NCBI RefSeq assembly: GCF_026619415.1
Contig: NZ_JAOVZR010000001.1
Span: 3,456,501-3,520,500 of the forward strand
Origin: Hoeflea algicola
GTDB lineage: Bacteria > Pseudomonadota > Alphaproteobacteria > Rhizobiales > Rhizobiaceae
Length of the DNA stretch: 64,000 nt
Reading direction: 5' to 3'
In this document: piece after piece, positions 1-8,266 of the stretch
How positions within the stretch are numbered: position 1 is the stretch's first letter
How the letters are laid out: every line of letters begins with the position of its first letter
The notes under the pieces: generated by a model
The model's input: the letters and a program-made list of their open reading frames with translations, nothing else
What the model was told of the DNA's origin: nothing
Databases searched by the model: none
Position numbers and translations under genes: made by a program

Positions 1-1355
1 AGCCTGACACTCGCGTACTCATCGCCGATGGTTCGTCCTAAGAACTGATGCGCCTCATCAAGAGCCGCTATCACAGGCTTTGAGCGAAAGACACCGCTCC
101 TAGCTTCGCCAAGCAAATACCGACCAATAACATTGAGAAGTATCTCTCTCGTATTGTGCTCAAAATGCACACCCTTAAATGATAACCGGATGATGTCATC
201 ATCCTCTTTTTCGAAAAAATCTGTAAGTACATCAACGAGAGACTGTCCCTCTTTATCAAAAAGGCAAGATAGTTGTGGGGAGCTGACATGTGTTCGAATT
301 CGAGCGATAAGAGTCTCGCAATGAGCCAACGATGCATCTGAGCCACCCCAGTTCTGGAAATTCGCCCCTGGACCGTTTGACCAAACGCATTCGTTGGAAA
401 CCTGTTCGGCAAGTGCTCCAATGTTAAAATCGCATAAAGGCGAGTTTATCAGCTCTTTCTGCTCCTCCAGTGCTGCAAAAAAAGGCGCGCGTGGTTGTCC
501 AGCCTTCAACACCGCCCCGCCCGGTGTGCGACTGATACCCGCAGGCATTTTGCCGCGATAAATGCGTACCAATTTCAACGACCTTATGGCTTCTCGGAGC
601 TTTGGACCTTGAGACTGCCCTGAGGGACGGAAGAGCGTGAAGAGGTCGTCTTCCGTCATCTGCGTGTAGGGAAAATGGACCCGCTGCGTTTTCTCTTCAC
701 CCGATTGGAACGCATAATGGCGGCTAACGGATGACAATTCTGAAAATTCGCCAGTCGGATCAAAAAGTATGCATTTTCCACCGACCTTCTTAATCTCATC
801 CAGTAAATGTGAAATTGTCCAACTCTTTCCCCCTCCTGTCGCGCCGAAAACACCACAATGTCGCCCGAAGAGAGTTTCCGGAGGCAACTTGAGATGCACT
901 CCATTCCCCATACTGAGCGTCCCTAGATCAATTGTGATCTGATCGTCTTTTGCCAATGCGTTAGATGCGAGCTCTCCGAAAACGTCAGGTTGCGCGAGAT
1001 ACACCGAATCTCCCACACGAGGATGAGCGCGAAGACCGCGGACAAGCTTCCTCTTGCGCTGGTCGACGGAGGCAAGTAACTGAATGCGGCCGATAGGGTG
1101 CGGTTCTGGGGAAGCCCCCATCGCGGGCTCCACTGTTAATCTCTCCGCGTCAGGTAACTTTACTTCAGTTATTCTCCCCAGAAGCTTCACGCTCTCGCAA
1201 TCAACAAATACGAAATCCCCGACTGCTCCGCGCGCCATGGACCGTGTTTCAGGTCGTGCAGTGGCATGAGGAAGATTAGCTTGTGCAGATGACGCCGTGA
1301 CAGCGGTGATGGTACCCACATAGCGGAGTGAATCGACCAAACTAGGAGCAGACAT
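1..1355 (-). CDS. herA: HerA-like hexameric ATPase of a SIR2-HerA defence pair (3' end beyond window)
   Basis: The reading frame starts with ATG at 1355 and runs off the left edge, so about 451 codons are present and the C-terminus is missing. The N-terminal ~150 residues look like a HAS-barrel region. A Walker A motif GATGGGKS lies at residues 171-178 and a Walker B stretch (IAALDEAHQF) at about residue 430. These identify the HerA/FtsK-type (DUF87) motor family. Its start codon shares one base with the stop of the SIR2 gene (TGATG), so the two are translationally coupled. In the known SIR2-HerA antiphage system, HerA hexamers assemble with SIR2 and control its NADase activity. The assignment as that system rests on adjacency and motifs. 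Confidence 0.88.
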   Translation of the reverse strand, partial: MSAPSLVDSLRYVGTITAVTASSAQANLPHATARPETRSMARGAVGDFVFVDCESVKLLGRITEVKLPDAERLTVEPAMGASPEPHPIGRIQLLASVDQRKRKLVRGLRAHPRVGDSVYLAQPDVFGELASNALAKDDQITIDLGTLSMGNGVHLKLPPETLFGRHCGVFGATGGGKSWTISHLLDEIKKVGGKCILFDPTGEFSELSSVSRHYAFQSGEEKTQRVHFPYTQMTEDDLFTLFRPSGQSQGPKLREAIRSLKLVRIYRGKMPAGISRTPGGAVLKAGQPRAPFFAALEEQKELINSPLCDFNIGALAEQVSNECVWSNGPGANFQNWGGSDASLAHCETLIARIRTHVSSPQLSCLFDKEGQSLVDVLTDFFEKEDDDIIRLSFKGVHFEHNTREILLNVIGRYLLGEARSGVFRSKPVIAALDEAHQFLGRTIGDEYASVR

Positions 1356-2638
1356 CAGTGCCCTCCACCGGAAGGCTCATGAAGTACCCTTATTCGGTCG
1401 GCGTGCCGCTCGCGCTCTGTCTGCGCGACAAGATCAGGAAGCGCCTGCGCAAGATCGTCGAAACGACCGTTCATCAGCGTAATCCGTTGATCGCCAATAT
1501 CACACAAGCGTTTCAATTTACTGAAATAAGTGCTGGATTTCGGTTGCGCAGCAGCCTCTGTTGACAGCGAATGTTCAGCCTTTTCTAGCTCTTCATCTGC
1601 AAGGAAAGCCACGTCGCACACAACCAAACGAAGCGACATGTTAGCTTCAATTGCCGCAAATATGGGCCTCGTAATATGATCATCATTGAAGCCAAAACCA
1701 GATATTATTAGCGTAGTGTCCGGGGCGCGCATTTCATTTTGCAAAGCGGACATCATATCGAGATATGGAGATTCAAAGGCTTCCTGATATTTGCTATCTC
1801 GAGGATAAATTAGTGTAGCTCTCCCATCCATAGGGTCTTTTGAGCGGATCAGATCCATGCCATTGCGACGCCAATCAATGGAGCCATGCAGCTTATGTAG
1901 ATGGAAGACATTCTCGATGTAATCGGGTCCGTCGGTGCCGACTTCACGGCGAACAATATCATGCGCAAAATGACCACGATCATACACCTGGGGCATTGTG
2001 TGAGAGAAACCGTCGATCACAGTGAAACGCAGCGCGCGCGCTGCGTATTCAAAACAAAGATCGTAGTTTGTCGTAAAAATTCTAGCCCGTGCCTTTCTTG
2101 CACCTCGCCGGGCGATTTTCCTGATTATTTCACGATGCGCATCTAGATCTGTTGCCTGAGAGACAAAATCAACACAGTCCGCTATTGTCTGTTCTGCAGT
2201 CGATATAAATATGCCAATATCGGACTTCTCATCAGAGTTAAACAATTCAGCATACATCTTGCACTGAGTTAGGATTTTTTCGATATTCTTATCTTTTTCG
2301 ATTTCTTCCACCTTGGGAATCATTCTTTTGATGGCATCAAATGATTTGCTTGGTACGGCAGAAATGACCTTGTCCCATAGTGTTCGCATGCCAGGTGCTT
2401 GTTTATCTTCTTCACCTGAGTTTCGTGCACAGAATGATGAGCCAGCACCTGTTAAAAGGACAAGATGCGAGGCGTTGAGTGCTGAGGTCAACGCTTCCTC
2501 TATCATTCGCGCACTGCCACGCTCGATGTCGATGTCTTCGTTCCCGTGCTTCGTATCAGCGCTCTGCGTCCAGCCTTGAGAACGAACATATAACCTTATG
2601 TTATCCGCAGTTGCTTTCTTGCCGTCCCAGTAAGCCAT
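1355..2638 (-). CDS. SIR2-family (SIR2_2) NADase-like defence effector
   Basis: About 427 aa. Visible SIR2 motifs are GAGSS (residues 64-68, NAD-binding loop), TTNYD (189-193), KLHGSIDW with the putative catalytic His near 251, and GFGFNDDH (314-321). This is the pattern of SIR2 domains in prokaryotic immunity rather than of deacetylases. I chose the ATG at 2638, preceded by AGGA, over the GTG at 2677, which would add 13 residues and has a poor ribosome-binding site. It is directly followed by herA with a one-base overlap. The family role is depletion of NAD+ on phage infection, causing abortive infection. That this copy is active is inferred from intact motifs. Confidence 0.88.
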   Translation of the reverse strand: MAYWDGKKATADNIRLYVRSQGWTQSADTKHGNEDIDIERGSARMIEEALTSALNASHLVLLTGAGSSFCARNSGEEDKQAPGMRTLWDKVISAVPSKSFDAIKRMIPKVEEIEKDKNIEKILTQCKMYAELFNSDEKSDIGIFISTAEQTIADCVDFVSQATDLDAHREIIRKIARRGARKARARIFTTNYDLCFEYAARALRFTVIDGFSHTMPQVYDRGHFAHDIVRREVGTDGPDYIENVFHLHKLHGSIDWRRNGMDLIRSKDPMDGRATLIYPRDSKYQEAFESPYLDMMSALQNEMRAPDTTLIISGFGFNDDHITRPIFAAIEANMSLRLVVCDVAFLADEELEKAEHSLSTEAAAQPKSSTYFSKLKRLCDIGDQRITLMNGRFDDLAQALPDLVAQTERERHADRIRVLHEPSGGGH

Positions 2639-2931
2639 AAGTGATCCTAACTCTCTTCTTCCAAGCTTACCCGACACATTAGATAATCAAAAGCTTCTAC
2701 AAACACTTACTCACATTATTTGATCTTCATACACCGATTCCTGCCATCCTACTTTTCCAATCGTCATCAACGCTACCCCGTGACCCAACAGGTAGGGCTT
2801 TCCTGCTCTAGAAGGCGCTCCGAGCTTTGAATCTCCAGCGCTTCCGAGAGATCAACGTCCCGTCACTCAACCACACTTCGAACACCTCGCGTACGCTGGA
2901 CCCTTCATTGTCCTACCTATATTGTGAGGGC
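2639..2931. promoter_or_regulatory. Divergent intergenic region between SIR2-HerA and vsr-dcm cassettes
   Basis: About 290 bases between two divergently transcribed defence cassettes. The half next to SIR2 is AT-rich, as expected of a promoter. An open frame extends vsr upstream to 2827 but has no good ribosome-binding site. I could not pick out confident -35/-10 boxes or an operator. Confidence 0.4.
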
Positions 2932-3372
2932 ATGGACACCCGAGACGCCGTTCAACGACGACGCATAATGCAAGCCGTCAGAAACAAAAACACTGCCCCG
3001 GAAATCCGTGTCCGGAGCCTGCTACACCGCATGGGATATCGATTTCGACTTCATGGCAAGGACCTACCAGGTACGCCAGACATCATTCTCCCCAAGTACC
3101 GCTCGGTGATTTTTGTCCATGGATGCTTCTGGCACGCCCATAACTGTCCGAAGGGCCGTCCTCCAAAAACCCGTCAAGACTATTGGCTTAATAAGCTTGC
3201 GATGAATGTGGAGCGAGATCGATTGAAAGAGGAGCAGCTTTACGGCAAAGGCTGGCAAGTTATGGTCGTGTGGCAGTGTGAGTTGAACGATCAAGAGGCG
3301 CTAAAAAGCCGATTGCGAGGCTTTGTGGACAAATCTCATTTTTCGATCGACAAGTCGGGCATTGCGCGCTAA
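2932..3372 (+). CDS. vsr: Very short patch repair endonuclease (Vsr)
   Basis: 146 aa, the usual Vsr length. Vsr nicks next to T:G mismatches that arise by deamination of 5-methylcytosine. The family signature is clear: RRRIMQAVRNKNTAPE near the N-terminus, PDI with the Mg-binding Asp at residue 50, and FVHGCFWHAHNC carrying His63, His68 and His70. The start at 2932 (after GTGAGGGC) gives the canonical N-terminus; the longer frame from 2827 adds 35 residues without similarity to the family. It precedes a C5 methyltransferase, the typical partner whose mutagenic product Vsr repairs. Confidence 0.95.
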   Translation: MDTRDAVQRRRIMQAVRNKNTAPEIRVRSLLHRMGYRFRLHGKDLPGTPDIILPKYRSVIFVHGCFWHAHNCPKGRPPKTRQDYWLNKLAMNVERDRLKEEQLYGKGWQVMVVWQCELNDQEALKSRLRGFVDKSHFSIDKSGIAR

Positions 3373-3416
3373 AATAGCGATAAGAATCAATAATCAAGAG
3401 TAAAGATGGGATACTT

Positions 3417-4745
3417 ATGAGACCGATAGGCATCGATTTATTTGCCGGCGCAGGTGGCTTGAGCCTGGGGTTTGAGCAGGCAGGGTTCGATGTAGCCGCA
3501 GCGGTGGAGATCGATCCAGTTCACTGCGCCATCCATAAATTCAATTTTCCTCAAACATTCGTTCTTCCGCATTCCGTTGAAGGCATGAGCGCTGCCTTCA
3601 TTCGATCTTTGGCAGGGATCGGAAACAAAGACGTTGATTGCGTTTTCGGCGGCGCGCCCTGTCAGGGCTTTTCATTGATCGGACAGCGTGTCCTCGATGA
3701 TCCGAGGAACAAGCTCGTTTTGGAGTTTGTGCGTCTCGTTTCCGAACTCAACGCGCGGACCTTTGTGTTTGAAAACGTCAAAGGACTTACGGTCGGACCA
3801 CACAAGTCGTTTCTGAAAGAGCTCGTCGCGGCATTCGAGGATATTGGTTATCAGGTCCGCTTGCCATGGAAAGTGCTCAACGCGGGCAATTACGGGGCAC
3901 CTCAATTCAGAGAACGTTTAATTTTGATCGGGGCTCGTAAAGGAGAAAACTTGCCCATATACCCAGAGCCCATCACTAATCTGGCCGGGCGTAAGCGACG
4001 GATCGAAGGGCTGAAAGATGGCCCTAATTGCAGAGACGCTTTAAGCGATCTGCCAGATGCAGACGAATTCCCAGCTTTGACCGAGTCAGATTCCGTCGAC
4101 GAGCCGGACTATGGAGTGCCATCGGCATATGCCGCTGAAATGCGATGTTTAAAGAACGAGGCGTGGCACTATGGATATTCACGTGTGTGGGATCGTTCAG
4201 TATTAACATCGAGCGCGCAAACCCAACACACCGAGATCTCGCGAAGGCGTTTCGCAGGTACTGCCCCAGGTGACGTCGAACCGATTAGCCGCTTCTTTAA
4301 ACTTCCAGACGATGGCGTATCGAACACACTGCGAGCAGGAACTGATGGCGCGCGTGGTGCGTTCACAAGTCCCCGCCCGATCCACTATCGCTATGATCGA
4401 TGCGTGACAGTACGCGAAATGGCCCGCCTGCATGGGTTTCCCGACTGGTTTCGTTTCAACGTCACCAAATGGCACGGCGCACGTCAAATAGGTAATGCGG
4501 TGCCGCCACCAATGGCGAGAGCTGTGGCTGCGGAGGTTTTGAAAAGCCTCGGGTTCAAACCCATTCGACCAGAACAGCCTTTAGCATTAGGTGACGAAAC
4601 GCTTCTTTCAATGGACTTATCGAGAGCATCCGCGCATTTCGGCGTTTCAGTTCCGTCCAGCCGTCGTGACCGGAAAAGCGGTGCGAAAAAACGAAAACAA
4701 ATTGATATCGAGCGGGAACGTCTCGGTCAGGAGGCATATGGCTAA
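3417..4745 (+). CDS. dcm: DNA (cytosine-5-) methyltransferase
   Basis: 442 aa. Motif I is DLFAGAGGLSLG at residues 7-18, motif IV is GGAPCQGFS with catalytic Cys82, motif VI is ENVKGL near 119, motif VIII is QFRERLILIG, and motif X is QIGNAVPPPMA near the C-terminus. All are intact, so the enzyme should be active. The target-recognition region lies between about 200 and 330, but the sequence recognised cannot be read from it. The gene follows vsr by 44 bases and overlaps the next gene by 8 bases, giving a vsr-methyltransferase-endonuclease cassette. Confidence 0.95.
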   Translation: MRPIGIDLFAGAGGLSLGFEQAGFDVAAAVEIDPVHCAIHKFNFPQTFVLPHSVEGMSAAFIRSLAGIGNKDVDCVFGGAPCQGFSLIGQRVLDDPRNKLVLEFVRLVSELNARTFVFENVKGLTVGPHKSFLKELVAAFEDIGYQVRLPWKVLNAGNYGAPQFRERLILIGARKGENLPIYPEPITNLAGRKRRIEGLKDGPNCRDALSDLPDADEFPALTESDSVDEPDYGVPSAYAAEMRCLKNEAWHYGYSRVWDRSVLTSSAQTQHTEISRRRFAGTAPGDVEPISRFFKLPDDGVSNTLRAGTDGARGAFTSPRPIHYRYDRCVTVREMARLHGFPDWFRFNVTKWHGARQIGNAVPPPMARAVAAEVLKSLGFKPIRPEQPLALGDETLLSMDLSRASAHFGVSVPSSRRDRKSGAKKRKQIDIERERLGQEAYG

Positions 4746-5529
4746 GCAGACCCTTAACCGCTATCAGGCGCTCATCGAGAAGATATTTCTTGATAGGTAT
4801 CGCAGTGGCTCGACAGAAATAGAATTTGCTCGAACCGACATCGAAGACACTGCTACAGAACTAAACATAGAACTGCCGAAAAATCTCGGAGATGTTGTAT
4901 ATTCATTTCGCTATCGGGCTGCACTGCCTAGCGGCATCACTGATACTCAACCCGAGGGGCGCGAATGGATCATCGAGGGCGCTGGTCGGGCAAAATACCG
5001 GTTCAAATTGGTAACCGCGACCCGCGTGGGACCAAATTCGTCGCTTGTAGTAACGGATATTCCTGATGCGACGCCGGAGATTATAAGAGCATATGCGCTC
5101 GACGACGAGCAGGCGCTTCTGGCGATCGTTCGCTACAATCGATTGATCGACACTTTCTTGGGCCTAACCACCTATAGCCTCCAAAATCATTTGCGTACTA
5201 CTGTCACTGGAATCGGTCAAATAGAAATCGATGAGCTTTACGTTGGTATAGACAGGCGCGGTTGTCACTATGTGATTCCCGTCCAGGCCAAAGGCGGCAA
5301 AGATCAGATCGGCATTGTTCAAACGACTCAAGACATCCGTTTTGTTGAAGAAAAATTTCAGGGAATGCGCTGCCGCGCCATTGCTGCTCAATTTATGACA
5401 GATAACATCATAGCCCTGTTTGAGCTCACTTTGCAGAATGAAGAAATTAAAGTCGTTGAAGAGCGCCATTATCGTCTGGTCCCTGTTCAGGAGCTGGATC
5501 AAAAAGCAATTCGTGACTATCGGGATTGA
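4738..5529 (+). CDS. Putative type II restriction endonuclease, PD-(D/E)XK-like
   Basis: 263 aa. The start at 4738 has a strong ribosome-binding site (CAGGAGG) inside the end of the methyltransferase gene, which it overlaps by 8 bases. I do not recognise a named family. Residues 161-187 hold a plausible PD-(D/E)XK nuclease core: a cluster of acidic residues (E163, D165, E166), then a strand, then VQAKGG with Q183 and K185 in the (E/Q)xK position. Position and coupling to a C5 methyltransferase make it the expected restriction partner. Function is inferred from motif and context only. Confidence 0.7.
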   Translation: MAKQTLNRYQALIEKIFLDRYRSGSTEIEFARTDIEDTATELNIELPKNLGDVVYSFRYRAALPSGITDTQPEGREWIIEGAGRAKYRFKLVTATRVGPNSSLVVTDIPDATPEIIRAYALDDEQALLAIVRYNRLIDTFLGLTTYSLQNHLRTTVTGIGQIEIDELYVGIDRRGCHYVIPVQAKGGKDQIGIVQTTQDIRFVEEKFQGMRCRAIAAQFMTDNIIALFELTLQNEEIKVVEERHYRLVPVQELDQKAIRDYRD

Positions 5530-5984
5530 CTTTATGTTCGGCAACCAAAGAGCGTAACTCACCAGGTTGGCTTTGTATAGCCTGAGATAAGAACGCGTTC
5601 CTATTAGGTAAAAATTACGAACTGACAGAACATAATGCCCCGATGGCAGTTCGGATGACGATCTCCCGCATGAAAATTTGGAAACTGGTGTCGCATTGAG
5701 GGGGATTACTTAGCAGCATCAGTGGATGTTAAGTTGGACTACTGGCACCATACGATGAAATTTACCGTCTTGTTCTACGCTGCAGATTTCGCTGGTTATT
5801 TCCTATGATGGGGAAGCCGAGAGGCGCCGCCTCTTCTCTCCCCAAAAGGACAATAAACACCGACCGTGGCTCACTACGCTGCGCCCGCACCACTCGGCAT
5901 TGATTGTCCTTTTCCCCTCCCATCTCCGTTCTCGCCGAAGGGCAAGGTTGCATGGCGCAACCTATTCCCAAGGAGGACAAACAG
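5530..5984. other. Non-coding stretch at the defence/mobilisation boundary with an inverted repeat
   Basis: About 455 bases without a credible gene. It contains a short GC hairpin (GAGGC ... GCCTC at 5821-5833) and a perfect 11-bp inverted repeat described separately. Short open frames here are shadows of the ardA leader. It is a likely place for the ardA promoter and perhaps for the seam between two acquired blocks. Confidence 0.4.
5844..5913. repeat. Perfect 11-bp inverted repeat upstream of ardA
   Basis: AAAAGGACAAT at 5844-5854 is matched by its reverse complement ATTGTCCTTTT at 5903-5913, with 48 bases between. It lies about 70-140 bases upstream of the ardA start. It could be an operator pair or a leader hairpin. 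ssDNA-type promoters are known upstream of ard genes on conjugative plasmids, but I see no direct evidence for one here. Confidence 0.45.
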
Positions 5985-6527
5985 ATGGAAACACAAGCCA
6001 AGACAGAAACATTCACGCATGGAACGCGGTTCTATGCTCAGCCCTACGACATCATGGCGTGCGGGTTCTTTTTCGAAAGTGCGGAGGACTACACCGCCAA
6101 GCGGGATACCTGCCGCAATGCCCACGGGCAGGTGGTCGAGGAATTCGAAATTCAGTTCATTGATGGCGATGGTCTGGACGAGCAGCTTTTTGATGCGCTT
6201 TCCGCCAATCAGGCGACAATCATCCCATTTATGGATCGGCTGGAGACATGGGAGGACTGGCAGAAAAAGGATGTGATCGTCGCCGTCGGTGAATGCGGCT
6301 ACAGCTTTAACTTTGAGACAGACGACCCCGACGATCTGGACGTTGATCTTTATACCGAGATGACGCTTTCCGATCTGGCTTACCAGTTTGTCGATGAAGG
6401 GCTATTCGGTGACATCCCCGCCAGCATCGCTAACTATATCGATTACGATGCCATCGCCCGCGATCTGGGCATGGATTACACCGAAATCACCATTGCAGGC
6501 GAAACCTGCGTCTATCGGTGCGGGTGA
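5985..6527 (+). CDS. ardA: ArdA-family antirestriction protein
   Basis: 180 aa and rich in Asp/Glu, consistent with a DNA mimic that blocks type I restriction enzymes when a plasmid or integrative element enters a new host. The C-terminal segment around PASIANYIDYDAIARDLGMD matches the conserved ArdA end. The N-terminal third is more divergent. The start at 5985 is set by AAGGAGG at 5970-5976. The next gene begins on its stop codon (TGATG). ArdA genes usually sit in the leading region of mobile elements, which fits the relaxase and coupling protein further on. Confidence 0.8.
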   Translation: METQAKTETFTHGTRFYAQPYDIMACGFFFESAEDYTAKRDTCRNAHGQVVEEFEIQFIDGDGLDEQLFDALSANQATIIPFMDRLETWEDWQKKDVIVAVGECGYSFNFETDDPDDLDVDLYTEMTLSDLAYQFVDEGLFGDIPASIANYIDYDAIARDLGMDYTEITIAGETCVYRCG

Positions 6528-6961
6528 TGGTCATGCAGCAGCATTCTCAAACCACGCATTGCGGCTATGGCGCCGGACATCCTTGGTATTATCTTTTGGA
6601 TGGCGCGGTGCTCACGCCCAAACAGATCAAAGAGAAGGTCAGGCGCAGCGGCTACAAGGGCTATCTGGGCGAAGAGATTGCAGCTGCAGACAGAAAACCA
6701 GAGCCGCAGCGATCACAGACTTTGCGGAGTTTGCGCGCCCGCGCTGTGGATGAGTTGAAACGCGATATCAGTGGCTATCGCCGCCGCGCGCTTGACCTGC
6801 ACCGTTATCGCACCGCGAACCCGCTGCCAGAGCGCCCAACATGCTGCGCTGATATTCATACCAATATCAGCCTCAAGCATAATCATCTGGTCAATGATTT
6901 CGCGCACCTGATCACCATTGATGCGCTGCTCAGCGTTCAGGCTGATCTTTTCGGGCTTTAA
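6527..6961 (+). CDS. Hypothetical mobile-element protein, coupled to ardA
   Basis: 144 aa, starting on the ardA stop (TGATG); a second in-frame ATG lies at 6533. The N-terminal ~50 residues (GYGAGHPWYYLLDG, then an Lys/Arg-rich helix) are followed by a basic region around residues 70-95 and a His-rich tail. No domain recognised. The coupling suggests co-expression with ArdA during establishment. It converges on the next minus-strand gene with a 4-base overlap. Confidence 0.6.
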   Translation: MVMQQHSQTTHCGYGAGHPWYYLLDGAVLTPKQIKEKVRRSGYKGYLGEEIAAADRKPEPQRSQTLRSLRARAVDELKRDISGYRRRALDLHRYRTANPLPERPTCCADIHTNISLKHNHLVNDFAHLITIDALLSVQADLFGL

Positions 6962-7284
6962 ACCTCGTTCTCGTCGAGCGGGTTGTGCATGAAATCAGGA
7001 AATGGATCATCCCTCTTCACGCGGTCACACATATCCCAGTAAAGCCAATCCATCAGGTTTTCGGAAAGGGTTTTGTCCTCGCGATATTCGTCGCATCGCT
7101 TGATCCACGCTTCCATGTTCTCGTCATGGGTCTCAATCACCCAATCGACATAGCGCCAATAGATCGCGGGAAGAACAACGCGCTCATCCATATCAAAGGC
7201 ATTTTTGACAAACCGTCCTACGGGCTGCGCACTCGGTGTCTGGGGCTGACTTGCAAGATATTTTTCAAATTCATACTGATCCAT
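6958..7284 (-). CDS. Hypothetical small acidic protein
   Basis: 108 aa from the ATG at 7284; a TTG at 7290 would add two residues. It is rich in Trp, Tyr, Asp and Glu, with no signal peptide or membrane segment. No family recognised. It is the last gene of a minus-strand run that starts with the coupling-protein gene. Confidence 0.55.
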   Translation of the reverse strand: MDQYEFEKYLASQPQTPSAQPVGRFVKNAFDMDERVVLPAIYWRYVDWVIETHDENMEAWIKRCDEYREDKTLSENLMDWLYWDMCDRVKRDDPFPDFMHNPLDENEV

Positions 7285-7332
7285 AAGCAAGGATAGCAGA
7301 CCGATGACTCGCTCTGCTATCCGAACATATTC

Positions 7333-7890
7333 CTAGCGATCGCGCCCGTGATCTTTATCGGGCGTTCGTGGGGCAATCGGCTTGAACTCCCGCTCTGGAG
7401 GATCAAGCACGGTGTGGACTTTCTCCAAAGCCTCGCGATCTCGGGCCGTTTGCGGTGCGATGTCCCACCCACGATCATATCGGGCGGCAATCCGATCACC
7501 GTCCATGATCTCAAGTTTCGCAATCTTGCCGCCGCCGATCCCTCGTTGTGACGGCAGATCATTCACCTTGGCCGCAAAGCGATATCCGTCCATAGACAGG
7601 ATTTTTCCGTCAACGGATAAATCCTTGTCGAAGTCATCTTTCTTCACCCCAAGGCTCATTGGTTTGGTCGGCACAATGGGTGCAGCCAAACCTCGCTTTG
7701 TGCCAAGTGCGCCGCGCGGTGCGAGATTGGCTGCGCTGCCGTCTGGGATATGGGTGGGTGGTTTGGGCGTACGGTCCACATTGTCCTTATCCCGTTCAGG
7801 GTTCAGTTCAAGCGGGTCTTTGATCTGGCTTTCCCTGGCGGGCGTATGGTGGCTGGCATCATGAAACGGACCTGTAGGGCGCTTTACCAT
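7333..7890 (-). CDS. Hypothetical protein of the mobilisation region
   Basis: 185 aa. The start at 7890 has GGAGGG just upstream and overlaps the previous gene by 7 bases. The protein is hydrophilic. Residues 1-80 are Pro/Lys-rich and probably disordered, and residues 80-150 hold a compact-looking region (GYRFAAKVNDLPSQRGIGGG onward). No catalytic motif is visible. Similar hydrophilic proteins often accompany relaxase/coupling-protein genes, so a relaxosome-associated role is possible but unproven. Confidence 0.55.
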   Translation of the reverse strand: MVKRPTGPFHDASHHTPARESQIKDPLELNPERDKDNVDRTPKPPTHIPDGSAANLAPRGALGTKRGLAAPIVPTKPMSLGVKKDDFDKDLSVDGKILSMDGYRFAAKVNDLPSQRGIGGGKIAKLEIMDGDRIAARYDRGWDIAPQTARDREALEKVHTVLDPPEREFKPIAPRTPDKDHGRDR

Positions 7891-8189
7891 TTCGCCCTCC
7901 CGCGCCAAATATGTGCAAAGCCGCCTGTGGCGGAGCCGCTTGTCTGCCAGAATTCACCCGAGACATCCTCGGGATAATGCGGCGGGTAGTGCCGGTCAAA
8001 ACTGTCATCAATGGCGGCAAGAATGCCGCGCCTGGCAAACAGGCGTAGCAGCTCCAATGGACCGTTCGGGTCGTCGAGCGGCTGCTCATCTAGGGCAATC
8101 GGCAGGCCACCAAGGCGTGCAGCGCGGCACAGCGCGGGTAGGTCGAGTGTGACCAGAACAGTCACGGCGTCATTCGGGTGATCAGACAT
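7884..8189 (-). CDS. Hypothetical small protein downstream of the coupling protein gene
   Basis: 101 aa. The start at 8189 has GGAG seven bases upstream; in-frame codons further upstream lack such a site. The central part (LELLRLFARRGILAAIDDSFDRHY) looks like a globular helical fold. No family recognised. It lies 77 bases after the coupling-protein stop and overlaps the following gene, so all three probably form one transcript. Confidence 0.55.
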   Translation of the reverse strand: MSDHPNDAVTVLVTLDLPALCRAARLGGLPIALDEQPLDDPNGPLELLRLFARRGILAAIDDSFDRHYPPHYPEDVSGEFWQTSGSATGGFAHIWRGRAKW

Positions 8190-8266
8190 GATCATCTCCA
8201 TGGGTTCGAATATCGAATGATGGGGTGAGGAGCGGCGGGGCTGCGCCCCGCCGCAAGTGTCATCGG

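Noticed and set aside
5866..6276. Alternative open frames overlapping ardA
   Set aside because: The ardA frame has a strong ribosome-binding site and family similarity; the others do not.
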